Assembly: GCA_014359885.1 (NCBI GenBank)
Contig: JACIYN010000011.1
Span: 51,540-115,539 of the forward strand
Direction: 5' to 3'
DNA: 64,000 bases
Source of the DNA: Desulfacinum sp.
Lineage (GTDB): Bacteria > Desulfobacterota > Syntrophobacteria > Syntrophobacterales > DSM-9756
In this document: positions 25,217 through 33,070 of the stretch, piece by piece
How the letters are laid out: the number at the start of each line of letters is the position of its first letter
Position numbering within the stretch: position 1 is the stretch's first letter
Notes under the pieces: generated by a model
What the model saw: only the letters and a program-made list of their open reading frames with translations
The model's database searches: none
What the model was told of the DNA's origin: nothing
Position numbers and translations under genes: made by a program

Positions 25217-26584
25217 TCATTCTTCGCCGTCGCCTTCGTCCAGGTGCTTGAGCAGCGTGCGAAACCGCCCCCGGCTCAGGTTGAGAATCCGGGCCGCCCG
25301 GCTCTGGTTCCCCCCGGCCCGCTCCAGCGCCTGGGTCACCACCAGGCGCAGCAGGGCGTCGAAATCGATCCCCTCCGGCGGCAGCCGGAACAGGGATTCC
25401 AGGTCGGCGGGGCTCTTTTCCGGAAGCAGAAAGGTGAGGTCGTCCGTGGTGATGGGCAAAACGCCCCCCTTCAGGATGAGGGCCCGCTCCACCGCGTTGG
25501 CCAGCTCCCGGACGTTTCCCGGCCAGCCGTAGTCCTTGAGCACCCGCACGGCTCCGCCCGTGAGGGCCTCCTCCGGGCCGCACCGCCTTCCCGTGAAGCG
25601 CTCCACGAAGTGCAGCACCAGGGGCACCAGGTCCTCGGGGCGCTCCCGCAGGGGCGGCAGATGAATGGGAAAGACGGCGATCCGGTAGTAGAGATCCTGC
25701 CGGAAGCGCCCTTCGGCCACGCACTGTTTCAGGTCCCGGTTGGTGGCGCACACCACGCGCACGTCCACGGGAATGTCGTGGTTGCCGCCCACCCGCTGGA
25801 TCCTGCGCTCCTGCAGGGCCCGAAGGAGCTTGGCCTGGGCCTCCGGGCTCAGGTCCCCCACTTCGTCCAGAAAGAGGGTGCCGCCCTGGGCGTACTCGAA
25901 CTTGCCCTCGCGCCGGCGGTCCGCCCCCGTGAAGGCGCCCTTTTCGTGCCCGAAAAGCTCCGATTCCACCAGGTTCTGGGAAATGGCGGCGCAGTTGACC
26001 GCCACGAAGCGCTCCCTGGCCCGGGGGCCGGCCCCGTGGATGAGGCGCGCCACCACCTCCTTGCCGGTTCCCGACTCGCCGGTCAAGAGCACCGTGGCGT
26101 CGCTGGCGGCCACCCGCAGGGCCATCTCCCGCACCCGGCGCATGGCCGGGGAGACGAAGACCCCCTCCTCCGCGCCCCGCTCCTCCAGAGCCCGCCGCAG
26201 GCGCAGGTTCTCGTTCATCAGGCGGGCCACGCCCAGGGCCCGCTCCACGGCCAGATGGATCTGGCGCTCATCGAAGGGCTTGACCAGGTAGTCGGCGGCC
26301 CCCAGCCGCAGGGCCTCCACGGCGGACTCCACCGTGGCATAGGCCGTGATGAAGATCACCGGACAGCCCAGGTCCCGCTCCTTCACGGCCTGGAGCAGCC
26401 CCAGCCCGTCCAGTCCCTCCATGCGGATGTCGGCGATCACCAGATCCACGGGCTCCCGGGCAAGCCGTTCCAAGGCGGCGGCGCCCTCGGGGGCTTCCAC
26501 CACCTGGTGTCCCTTGCCCTCCAGAAGGAGCCGAAGCAGGGTTCTCACCTTGGGCTCGTCGTCCACCACGCAGATGCGCGCCAT
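25217..26584 (-). CDS. NtrC-family sigma-54-dependent response regulator
   Basis: A 455-residue regulator. The receiver domain (1-120) has the acidic pair in VVDDEP, phospho-acceptor Asp52 in IADIRMEG and the lysine in LVKPFDE. The AAA+ domain has Walker A GESGTGKE (about 168), the sigma-54 contact loop GAFTGA (about 210, intact), GGTLFLDEVGDLS and the arginine finger region YYRIAVFPIHLPPLRERPED. A Fis-type HTH (NQSRAARILNLSRGRFRTLL) ends the protein. The start is the ATG after GGGAGAAGGC. It is encoded 65 bp after the histidine kinase gene. Expected to activate sigma-54 promoters; the one at 32606-32622 is a candidate. Confidence 0.96.
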   Translation of the reverse strand: MARICVVDDEPKVRTLLRLLLEGKGHQVVEAPEGAAALERLAREPVDLVIADIRMEGLDGLGLLQAVKERDLGCPVIFITAYATVESAVEALRLGAADYLVKPFDERQIHLAVERALGVARLMNENLRLRRALEERGAEEGVFVSPAMRRVREMALRVAASDATVLLTGESGTGKEVVARLIHGAGPRARERFVAVNCAAISQNLVESELFGHEKGAFTGADRRREGKFEYAQGGTLFLDEVGDLSPEAQAKLLRALQERRIQRVGGNHDIPVDVRVVCATNRDLKQCVAEGRFRQDLYYRIAVFPIHLPPLRERPEDLVPLVLHFVERFTGRRCGPEEALTGGAVRVLKDYGWPGNVRELANAVERALILKGGVLPITTDDLTFLLPEKSPADLESLFRLPPEGIDFDALLRLVVTQALERAGGNQSRAARILNLSRGRFRTLLKHLDEGDGEE

Positions 26585-26649
26585 GCCTTCTCCCGTCCAT
26601 TCCGATTCTTTCACCGCAAATCCCGCGCCCTTGCGGCCGCGTGCCAAGT

Positions 26650-28026
26650 TCATTCCCGGCGGGGGATGGAAACCACGAAGCGGGCCCCCCCGCCTTGGGC
26701 GGACTCCAGGCGGACCGTGCCGCCGTGGACTTCCACGATCCGCTGCACCATGGCCAGGCCCAGCCCGCTGCCCTTGGCCTTGGTGGTGAAGAAGGGCTCG
26801 AAGACCCGCTCCCGATGCTCCGGGGGCACCCCCGGGCCGTCGTCCTCCACCGTCAGAACCCACGCATGGCCGCGCGCGGCGGCCGCCACCCGCACGGCCC
26901 CGTGCCCGTCCACGGCGTCCAGGGCGTTTCGCACCAGGTGGCCCACCGCCCGCTCCATGAGCTCCGGGTCGCAGGCGCACCAGCACGGATCTTCCGCCAC
27001 CCGCACGTGCAGGGCCTTCTCGGCGTCTTCGGCCATGAGGCGGATCTTTTCCAGGACTTGGGCCAGCCAACGGTTCATGTCCGTGCGGACCGGGGAGGCG
27101 TGGGCCGGCTTGGAAAAGAGCAGGAAATCTTCCACCAGCCGGTTGATGCGTGTCAACTCCTCCTCCATGAAGCCCCACAGGACGGGGGCGGAAGCCCCCC
27201 CGGGCCCCTCCCTCTTCAGCTGGTCCAGACTGCCCCGGATGATGGCCAGCGGGTTCTTGATCTCGTGGGCCACCATCATGGAAAAGCGCCCCACCTCCGC
27301 CAGGGCGTCCCGGCGGGCCATGCGGGCGTTGAGCCGCCTCAGATCCTGCTCCCTCTGTTCCAGGGCCGTCACCATCTCGTTGAAGGTTTCGGCCAGCACG
27401 TCCGTCTCCTTGAGCCCCTTGGGGCGGACCCGCACGTCCAGCCGCCCCGCCGACACCTGCCGGGCCGCCTCCACCAGATCCCGCAGCGGCGAGACGATAC
27501 CGCGCGCCAACAACCCGTAAAGGCCCACGGAAGCCAAGGCCACCAGGACGCCCGCCAGGGTGAAGCGCACCACCAGGGAACGCAGCAGCGCCTCCAGGCC
27601 CTGGACGGCATAGACCAGGGTCACCCGGCCCGATTCCAGGCCGGAGCCGTTTTCCAGGGCCGGGTTGCTGCGATCCAGGGTGGGAGACCAGACGGGGGCC
27701 GTGACGGAGCGGGCCCGGCCCGGAATCTCCCTCCATGCCCGTGCCATCCGGCGCCCCCCGCCGTCCGTGATCACCACCTCCCGAACCGCCTCCAACGCCA
27801 GGAGCTCCTCGGCCAGGGCCTGGAGCATGGCCGGGTCGTTCAAGACCAGTCCCAGCTCCGCCCGGGACGCCGCGTAGTCGGCCAAAACGCGGAAATGCTC
27901 GTGGTAGCGGGCCTCCACGTACCCGGACGTGACCTGCCAGCCGAAAAAAGCCACCACAAAGGAACTGGCGGCAATCAGGGCCGTGCCCACCCCCACGAAA
28001 CGACGGTAGACGGATCCGCCCCTCAT
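26650..28026 (-). CDS. Membrane sensor histidine kinase
   Basis: A 458-residue kinase. TM1 is at about 9-30, a periplasmic domain spans about 31-152 and TM2 is at about 155-175 (AGVLVALASVGLYGLL), followed by HAMP (SPLRDLVEAARQVSAGRL). The H box is MMVAHEIKNPLAIIRGSL with His about 252. N and G boxes are HLVRNALDAV, VEDDGPGVP and GSGLGLAMV. The ATG overlaps the stop of the preceding periplasmic protein gene (ATGA), so the binding protein and kinase are translationally coupled. Known cases of binding protein plus kinase suggest the former presents a ligand to the sensor domain. Partner: the NtrC-type regulator at 25217-26584. Confidence 0.95.
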   Translation of the reverse strand: MRGGSVYRRFVGVGTALIAASSFVVAFFGWQVTSGYVEARYHEHFRVLADYAASRAELGLVLNDPAMLQALAEELLALEAVREVVITDGGGRRMARAWREIPGRARSVTAPVWSPTLDRSNPALENGSGLESGRVTLVYAVQGLEALLRSLVVRFTLAGVLVALASVGLYGLLARGIVSPLRDLVEAARQVSAGRLDVRVRPKGLKETDVLAETFNEMVTALEQREQDLRRLNARMARRDALAEVGRFSMMVAHEIKNPLAIIRGSLDQLKREGPGGASAPVLWGFMEEELTRINRLVEDFLLFSKPAHASPVRTDMNRWLAQVLEKIRLMAEDAEKALHVRVAEDPCWCACDPELMERAVGHLVRNALDAVDGHGAVRVAAAARGHAWVLTVEDDGPGVPPEHRERVFEPFFTTKAKGSGLGLAMVQRIVEVHGGTVRLESAQGGGARFVVSIPRRE

Positions 28027-28934
28027 GGACGCTCCTCCACACAGGAAGGAACCGGCTCTCCCAGCTCCATTCCCACCGCCTGCACCGTCTTCTTCTTGAC
28101 CCACAGCCGGAACGGGGGCGTCACGGGCGGGCACGGGCGGCCGCGGAGCCGATGGTCCACCAGGGAGGCGGCCGCCTCTCCCGCGCGCCGGTAGTCCAGG
28201 ACGAAGGAGGCCCCCGCCCCCGCCTCATGAAAGAAGCTATTATAGCCCACCGGCAGGATCTTGCGAACCACGCACTGGGTGATCACGTAGCGGATGACGG
28301 TCTTGGAAACCACGGCGGGGTCCGGCACGAAGAGCAGGGCGTCCACGTCGGGCCCGGGGCCCTCAAAGAGCCGGCTCGGCCCCCGGGATCCGTGCACGGG
28401 CAGGGGAACCACCTCCACCGGCCCGGCGGCGGAGGCGGCCCGGCACCGATCGAACCAGGACGGGTCCGAGCCGGGATCGAAGAGAACCCCCAGCCGTCGT
28501 AAGCCGGGGAAGGTCTCCCGCAAAAGCCCCGCCTGGGTCTCCAGAGGAATGCGCAGGGAGACGCCGCACGATCCCCCCGGGCCGGCCGGAAGGTCCAGGA
28601 CCATGACGGCCACCACCGGGGGCGGATCCGCCGTCTGCTCCACCATCCGCACACTCTCCGGCCCCACCGCCACGCACACGGCCCCGGCCCGCACCGCCTC
28701 CTCCACCGCGCGCAGGGTGCGGCCCTGGGGCCCGTCCAGATAGACCCGGCGCACCGGGTAAGGCAGGGACGCCTCCAGCCCCTCCACCGCCAGAAGATAG
28801 GGTCGGATTTCCTGGGAGATGAGCGCCGTCACCACCGGTGGAGGCTGGGCCCGCACGTGGGGGCAAACCAGCAGCCAGGCGGCCAGCAGGCAGCAGACGA
28901 TCCCCCCGATTCCCTGCACTCTCCGGGCTCTCAA
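28023..28934 (-). CDS. Periplasmic ABC_sub_bind-type ligand-binding protein
   Basis: About 303 residues. The signal peptide is IGGIVCCLLAAWLLVCPHVRA after an RARR n-region. The body fits the ABC_sub_bind (PF04392) fold: SQEIRPYLLAVEGLEASL, LRETFPGLRRLGVLFDPGSD and a C-terminal PVGYNSFFHEAGAGASFVLD segment. No matching permease or ATPase is nearby. The gene is coupled by ATGA to the histidine kinase, so sensing rather than uptake is likely. The start is uncertain: I chose the TTG at 28934, which gives a proper n-region, but GTG at 28919 is possible. A relic of an inverted-end element lies just upstream (28946-28966). Confidence 0.72.
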   Translation of the reverse strand: MRARRVQGIGGIVCCLLAAWLLVCPHVRAQPPPVVTALISQEIRPYLLAVEGLEASLPYPVRRVYLDGPQGRTLRAVEEAVRAGAVCVAVGPESVRMVEQTADPPPVVAVMVLDLPAGPGGSCGVSLRIPLETQAGLLRETFPGLRRLGVLFDPGSDPSWFDRCRAASAAGPVEVVPLPVHGSRGPSRLFEGPGPDVDALLFVPDPAVVSKTVIRYVITQCVVRKILPVGYNSFFHEAGAGASFVLDYRRAGEAAASLVDHRLRGRPCPPVTPPFRLWVKKKTVQAVGMELGEPVPSCVEERP

Positions 28935-28945
28935 CCGCCTCCCCC

Positions 28946-28966
28946 CGGGAACTTGTCCGACAATGT
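28946..28966. repeat. Solo end of an inverted-end element
   Basis: GGGAACTTGTCCGACAATGTC closely resembles the left end of elements B and C (GGAGCCTGTCCGACAATGGC). No second end or REP pair follows. It lies in the 41-bp gap between wzt and the periplasmic protein gene. Confidence 0.5.
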
Positions 28967-28975
28967 CTTTCCGGC

Positions 28976-30175
28976 TCAAGCTCGGCCCACACGGATCACG
29001 GGCTCCAGCCGGGTGCTCCCCACAAAGGCCGGCCCCCGGTGTCCGGCCACCTCGAACGCCGCCGCCCCGTCGATCCAGTGGTAACACCCTTCGGCGTGGG
29101 CGGCCCCCCGGTGCACCGCCGCCGTCACGGTGTAGGCGCCCGGGCCCACGTTCAGATCCAGCTCGAAATCCACCCGCACGGGCGCCTCCGGAGCCACCCG
29201 CACCGGAACGCCGTGGTGGTACGTGTTGGTGCCGAACACGTCCATCCCGAACCGGTTGCGGAGGAGGATCCCCACGGTCACATCGTCCAGGACCTCGCGG
29301 GCGTGCACCCAAACGGACACGGTCACCCGTTCGCCGGAAAGAAAGACGTCGCCCCCGCCCGCCGATCCCCGAATCCGCACCGACTGGATGCGGACCCGCC
29401 CCGTGCCGTAATCGCCCCCCCCCTCGGACAGGCGCCGGGAACGGTCCCCGTCCGGTCCCAAGGTGGACAGCAGATAGTTGTAGGCGTTGATCACGCCTTC
29501 GGGCGACCCCTCTTCCACAATCCGGCCCCGGTGAAGCAAAAGGGCGCGGTCGCACAGGGCCGTCACGGCCGCCAGGTCGTGGGAGACGAAAAGGATGCCC
29601 CCGCCGTCCTGGCGGAACCGCCGGATGCGGCTCAGGCACTTCTGCTGGAAATAGGCGTCGCCCACCGACAGGGCCTCGTCCACCACGAAACAGAGGGGAT
29701 CGGCATGGATGGCGATGGAAAAGGCCAGGCGCATGACCATGCCCGACGAATAGGTCTTGATGGGCTCCTCCGCAAAGGGCCCCAACTCGGCAAAATCCAG
29801 GATGGCCTCCAGCCTCCGGTCCAGCTCTTCGCGGCTCATGCCCAGCAGGAGACCGTTCATGTAGATGTTCTCCCGCCCGGTCATCTCGAAGTTGAAACCG
29901 GTCCCCAGTTCCAGCAGCCCCGTGATGCGCCCGTGGATGCGGATCTGCCCGGCATCGGGCAGAAGCACCCCCGCCAGGATCTTGAGCAGGGTGGACTTGC
30001 CCGCTCCGTTGGGCCCGATGACCGCCAGGGCTTCTCCGGCCCGCACCGAGAAGCTCACGTCCTCCAAGGCCCGGTGGATCCGGTGAAACGGCCGGCGCAG
30101 AACGATCTCCTTGAGACGGTCGGCCGGTTTTCGGTAGAGGCGGAACGATTTGCAAAGGCCGTGTACGTGCAGCAT
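28976..30175 (-). CDS. O-polysaccharide ABC exporter ATPase with sugar-binding domain (Wzt)
   Basis: A 399-residue protein. The nucleotide-binding domain (1-235) has Walker [10 protein letters not shown] (about 50), the [14 protein letters not shown] signature and Walker [13 protein letters not shown], typical of the polysaccharide-exporter subclass. From about residue 240 a beta-sandwich domain ([13 protein letters not shown]..., [33 protein letters not shown]) matches the Wzt C-terminal carbohydrate-binding domain. In E. coli O8/O9a that domain recognises the capped non-reducing end of the chain. That links it to the methyltransferase at 19828-21339. It follows wzm with one small gene between. 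Confidence 0.95.
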   Translation of the reverse strand: MLHVHGLCKSFRLYRKPADRLKEIVLRRPFHRIHRALEDVSFSVRAGEALAVIGPNGAGKSTLLKILAGVLLPDAGQIRIHGRITGLLELGTGFNFEMTGRENIYMNGLLLGMSREELDRRLEAILDFAELGPFAEEPIKTYSSGMVMRLAFSIAIHADPLCFVVDEALSVGDAYFQQKCLSRIRRFRQDGGGILFVSHDLAAVTALCDRALLLHRGRIVEEGSPEGVINAYNYLLSTLGPDGDRSRRLSEGGGDYGTGRVRIQSVRIRGSAGGGDVFLSGERVTVSVWVHAREVLDDVTVGILLRNRFGMDVFGTNTYHHGVPVRVAPEAPVRVDFELDLNVGPGAYTVTAAVHRGAAHAEGCYHWIDGAAAFEVAGHRGPAFVGSTRLEPVIRVGRA

Positions 30176-30178
30176 GGG

Positions 30179-30352
30179 TCACAAGATCTCTTGAGCCAAC
30201 CAGAGAAGGGCCAGGAGACAGAGGGCGCTCAGGGCCAGCAAGGCAAGGCCGGCCTGCCGGGCCGGAAACCGCCCCGGCACCCGCCGGGCCGCCCCGAAAA
30301 AGACGACCCCCACCCCCGCCGCAGCCAGCAGAAAAAGAAGCGCCTCCTTCAC
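30179..30352 (-). CDS. Small two-TM membrane protein between wzm and wzt
   Basis: A 57-residue protein. The GTG start overlaps the wzm stop (GTGA), and its own stop lies 3 bp before the wzt ATG. AAGGAGG lies just inside its start and would serve poorly for it, so coupling is likely. It has two hydrophobic segments (about 4-20 ALLFLLAAAGVGVVFFG and 34-55 LALLALSALCLLALLW) joined by a basic loop (ARRVPGRFPAR). Most wzm-wzt pairs are directly adjacent, so this insertion is unusual. Function unknown; a transporter accessory subunit is the simplest idea. Confidence 0.6.
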   Translation of the reverse strand: MKEALLFLLAAAGVGVVFFGAARRVPGRFPARQAGLALLALSALCLLALLWLAQEIL

Positions 30353-31116
30353 AGGAAATCCCTCACGTCCTTTTCCAGCCGTTTGAACGCCATGTAGGCC
30401 GCCGCCGTGAGGCCGTGTCCCACCAGGACCATCACGTAGAGCCCCCCCATCTCCGGCACCCGCCCGTAGAGGAAGATCTGGTGGTAGGCGTCCACGAAGA
30501 CGAAGGCGGGATTGAGATTCAGGAGGGCCTGGGCCGGCCGGGGCAGGATGTCGGACACGTAGACGATGGGGGTGAACCAGAACCAGAGCTGCAGCCCGAT
30601 CTGAACCACTTCCTTGAGGTCCCGCAGGAAAACGTTGAGGATCCCCAGGAAGAATCCCAGCCCGTAGGCGAACACCTGCTGGACCGCATACACCACGGGA
30701 AGAAGCAGCAGGGCCCGGCCCAGGCCGAAACCCGAAACCAGGAGCACCCCGATGAACACGGCCAAGGTCATCGCGCAGGTGACGGACTCGGAGATCACCA
30801 CGTAGAGCGGAAAGCGCGGCAGGGGCACGTGCATCTTGGTCAACACCGGCTTCTTGTCCAGAAAGACCGTGGTGATGCGCCCGATGGTGTTGGAAAAGGC
30901 CATCCAGGGCACCAGCCCGGAAACCAGATAGACGCTGTAGCTGTACACGGCGGAGGTCCCGGGCAGGCGGGCGCCCATGATCTTGGAAAAGACGAAGACG
31001 TAGATGAAGATGTGCACCACCGGCCAGATGAGAGACCACCACATGCCCAGGGCGGACCCCGAGTACCGCTCGGTGAAGTCCCTCTTGGCAAATTCCAGGA
31101 TCAGGCCCAATCCCAC
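30349..31116 (-). CDS. O-polysaccharide ABC exporter permease (Wzm)
   Basis: A 255-residue ABC-2 permease. It starts with the typical cytoplasmic lead LILEFAKRDFTERYSGSALG and WSLIWPVVHIFIYVFVF, followed by about six membrane segments. SLVPWMAFSNTIGR-like sequence (VSGLVPWMAFSNTIGRI), WFWFTPIVYV and LNPAFVFVDAYHQIFLYG are hallmarks of the Wzm/TagG group. It exports undecaprenyl-linked polysaccharide across the inner membrane with Wzt. It begins 39 bp after the TolC gene stop and is coupled to the small protein downstream. Confidence 0.95.
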   Translation of the reverse strand: MGLGLILEFAKRDFTERYSGSALGMWWSLIWPVVHIFIYVFVFSKIMGARLPGTSAVYSYSVYLVSGLVPWMAFSNTIGRITTVFLDKKPVLTKMHVPLPRFPLYVVISESVTCAMTLAVFIGVLLVSGFGLGRALLLLPVVYAVQQVFAYGLGFFLGILNVFLRDLKEVVQIGLQLWFWFTPIVYVSDILPRPAQALLNLNPAFVFVDAYHQIFLYGRVPEMGGLYVMVLVGHGLTAAAYMAFKRLEKDVRDFL

Positions 31117-31155
31117 GATCCCCCTCCTTGACCGGAAACGGCGAACCCTGCGGGA

Positions 31156-32493
31156 TTATTGGGCCGCCATGCCCGCCGCCCGCTCCAGATCCGCCAGGGC
31201 AACCAGGAAATCCGCCCGGGCCGTGCTGAGCTGCACTTCCCCATCGGTCACGTCCGCCTGGGCGTTGAGCACGTCGGTGATGCTCCCCACCCCCGTGCGG
31301 TAGCGCACCTGGGCGCTGTCGTAGGTTTCCAGGGCCAGAGACAGGATCTTTCGGGCCGAGGCGATGCGGCCGTGGGCGTCCTGGAGCGCCAGAAAGCGGG
31401 TCCGGATCTCCCGTTCCACCTCGTTGACCAGGTTTTCCAGCTCCCGACGGTAGCGCTGGGACTGATGCCTTTGGGCGGCCAGGGAATGATAGACTTGCCC
31501 GCCCTGGAAAAGGGGCACCGTCACGTTCAGCGCCACGGTGTAGTAGCCCAGGTCGTCGTCGCGGAGTGCAGGTTCGTCGTAGTCCCGCTGGTACTGGATC
31601 CAGGAGCCCGTCAGATCGACCCGCGGCAGGGCCTGGCTCAGGGTGAGGCGCTCCTCCTTGCGCGACACCCGGTAGTTGATCTCCGCCTTTTTCACCTCGG
31701 GCCGGTCCCCGGACCGAGCCAGGTAGGGCTCCACGGAAATCGGCGGATCGTAAGAAAAGTCCTCCAGGTCCCCCCGGTAGGCGAAATTTACCTCACCGGA
31801 AACGCCCAGCAGCGTGTTCAGGCGGATCCGCGCGGTCTCCTCGGCGTTCCAGGCGGCCTCCAGCGCGCGCCGGGCCTTCTCCAGCTCCACCTCCACCTGC
31901 AGCACGTCCAACCGGGGCCTGAGCTGCAACCGTTCGTAGGCCTTCACCACCTCCAGCTGGCTCTCCAGCCGGGACACCTGGGACCGGGCGGCCTCCGCCC
32001 GAGCCCGGCTCCCCAGTAATTGGTAGAAGGCTCTCTTCACATCGGCCGTCAGGGTGAGTTCCGCCGCCTTGAGATCCTCCCGGCGAAAGGCCTTCACCAG
32101 GCGCGAGCGCTCCACGCGGGTCAGCGTGGCCCAGCCGTTGAAAAGGTTCTGCTGCACGCGCCATTGGATCACGGACCGCTCCTGATCCAGGTAGTCCGTG
32201 TCCAGGGTGAGGGTCCCGTCGTTTCGGATGGTGGTGCGGGAAATGTCCACGGCCGCGCTGGGCAGGAACCCCCCCACGGCGGCCCGCACCTCCGCCTCCG
32301 CACTGCGAACCAACTCCCGGTAGGCCTGGATCTGCGGGTTCCGCTCCAGGGCCGTCCGGATGCACCGGGCCAGGTCGTAGATCTGCGCCGCACCCCGGGA
32401 ATCGCCGGGTCCGCCCGCCCGGGCGGCCCCCGCCGTCACCAGGACCCCCGCCATCAAAACTGCCAGAAACCTGATCTTGTGGATCGTCGGCAC
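31156..32493 (-). CDS. TolC-family outer-membrane efflux protein
   Basis: A 445-residue protein. The signal peptide is FLAVLMAGVLVTAGAARA. Two OEP repeats follow with long helices (AYRELVRSAEAEVRAAVGGFLP, and VSRKEERLTLSQALPRVDL in the second half). PYLARSGDRPEVKKAEI and AQADVTDGEVQLSTARADFLVALADLERAAG are typical TolC features. It is expected to form the outer-membrane channel for the type I secretion operon transcribed divergently from 32840. It is the first gene of the minus-strand run through Wzm/Wzt to the TonB receptor. The start codon lies 113 bp from the sigma-54-like promoter, which is nearly symmetrical. Confidence 0.93.
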   Translation of the reverse strand: MPTIHKIRFLAVLMAGVLVTAGAARAGGPGDSRGAAQIYDLARCIRTALERNPQIQAYRELVRSAEAEVRAAVGGFLPSAAVDISRTTIRNDGTLTLDTDYLDQERSVIQWRVQQNLFNGWATLTRVERSRLVKAFRREDLKAAELTLTADVKRAFYQLLGSRARAEAARSQVSRLESQLEVVKAYERLQLRPRLDVLQVEVELEKARRALEAAWNAEETARIRLNTLLGVSGEVNFAYRGDLEDFSYDPPISVEPYLARSGDRPEVKKAEINYRVSRKEERLTLSQALPRVDLTGSWIQYQRDYDEPALRDDDLGYYTVALNVTVPLFQGGQVYHSLAAQRHQSQRYRRELENLVNEVEREIRTRFLALQDAHGRIASARKILSLALETYDSAQVRYRTGVGSITDVLNAQADVTDGEVQLSTARADFLVALADLERAAGMAAQ

Positions 32494-32591
32494 ATCCTCT
32501 CCCCATGGTCTTATGGTGAACCGGTTGGAAATCCTTGAGCGCGCCTTCCGGCGGCCCGCCTCTTGTCTTTCATCGGCCTGGTTTTGTCAAG

Positions 32592-32607
32592 CACCCGTAT
32601 TCGGGTG
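32592..32607. promoter_or_regulatory. Inverted repeat next to the sigma-54-like promoter
   Basis: CACCCG-TATT-CGGGTG, a 6-bp dyad whose last bases merge with the TGGCAC of the adjacent promoter. It could be a regulator site, though sigma-54 activators usually bind further upstream. Confidence 0.35.
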
Positions 32608-32622
32608 GCACATTTCGTGCCA
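32606..32622. promoter_or_regulatory. Near-symmetrical sigma-54 (-24/-12) promoter in the divergent tolC/type I secretion region
   Basis: TGGCACATTTCGTGCCA. On the plus strand GG (32607-32608) and GC (32619-32620) are exactly 12 bp apart, as required for -24/-12 elements, and TGGCAC matches consensus. The site is an inverted repeat, so the minus strand reads TGGCACGAAATGTGCCA, which fits TGGCACG-N4-TTGC with one mismatch. It could serve both the operon from 32840 and tolC at 32493. A sigma-54 activator gene lies at 25217. The rest of 32494-32839 shows no gene. Confidence 0.6.
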
Positions 32623-32839
32623 AAAGGAGGCGGGCCGGACGGCGCCGACGGCCGCCCCGGAGGAGAAGGGGGGGGAAGGCGGCATCCGGCATAAATGTTG
32701 CTCCCGTGACAAGGGCGGTCTGCGGCCTTGACACCCGACAAGCCATGCACTATGGAAATCAGGTTTCGCAGGCGCCGCGCGCAAGCGCGGGCCGAATCGG
32801 TCGTCGGAAACGGCGACGGGACTCACCAGGGAGGCGGTG

Positions 32840-33070
32840 ATGGAAGGTGTGTACCTGGCCGTGGGCATGGTGGCCATTTACGTCCTTTTCGGACCGCTGG
32901 TCCTCCTGGGTCTCTACATCTTCTTCGACCGGCTGGCGGAAAGCGGCCCGGAAGGGCCCGCCCCGGCAACCGGCGGGAACGGCCAAGAGCGGCGCAAGGA
33001 TGCAAGCCTGTGGACGCAGGGGGACGCGGAACGTTATGTCCGGGACAGAGCCTCCGGAGCGAGCGCCTAG
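32840..33070 (+). CDS. Small single-pass membrane protein leading the type I secretion operon
   Basis: A 76-residue protein of unknown function. One membrane segment at about residues 4-26 (VYLAVGMVAIYVLFGPLVLLGLYIFF) is followed by a hydrophilic tail rich in E, G and R. The ATG follows GGGAGGCGGTG. The stop codon is directly followed by the ATG of the first ABC subunit with no gap, so the two are coupled. Small leading membrane proteins are not part of the standard type I secretion set. Confidence 0.65.
   Translation: MEGVYLAVGMVAIYVLFGPLVLLGLYIFFDRLAESGPEGPAPATGGNGQERRKDASLWTQGDAERYVRDRASGASA

Noticed and set aside
28023..28934. Uptake transporter for the periplasmic binding protein
   Set aside because: No cognate permease or ATPase is encoded nearby; the Wzm/Wzt pair belongs to the polysaccharide exporter class.
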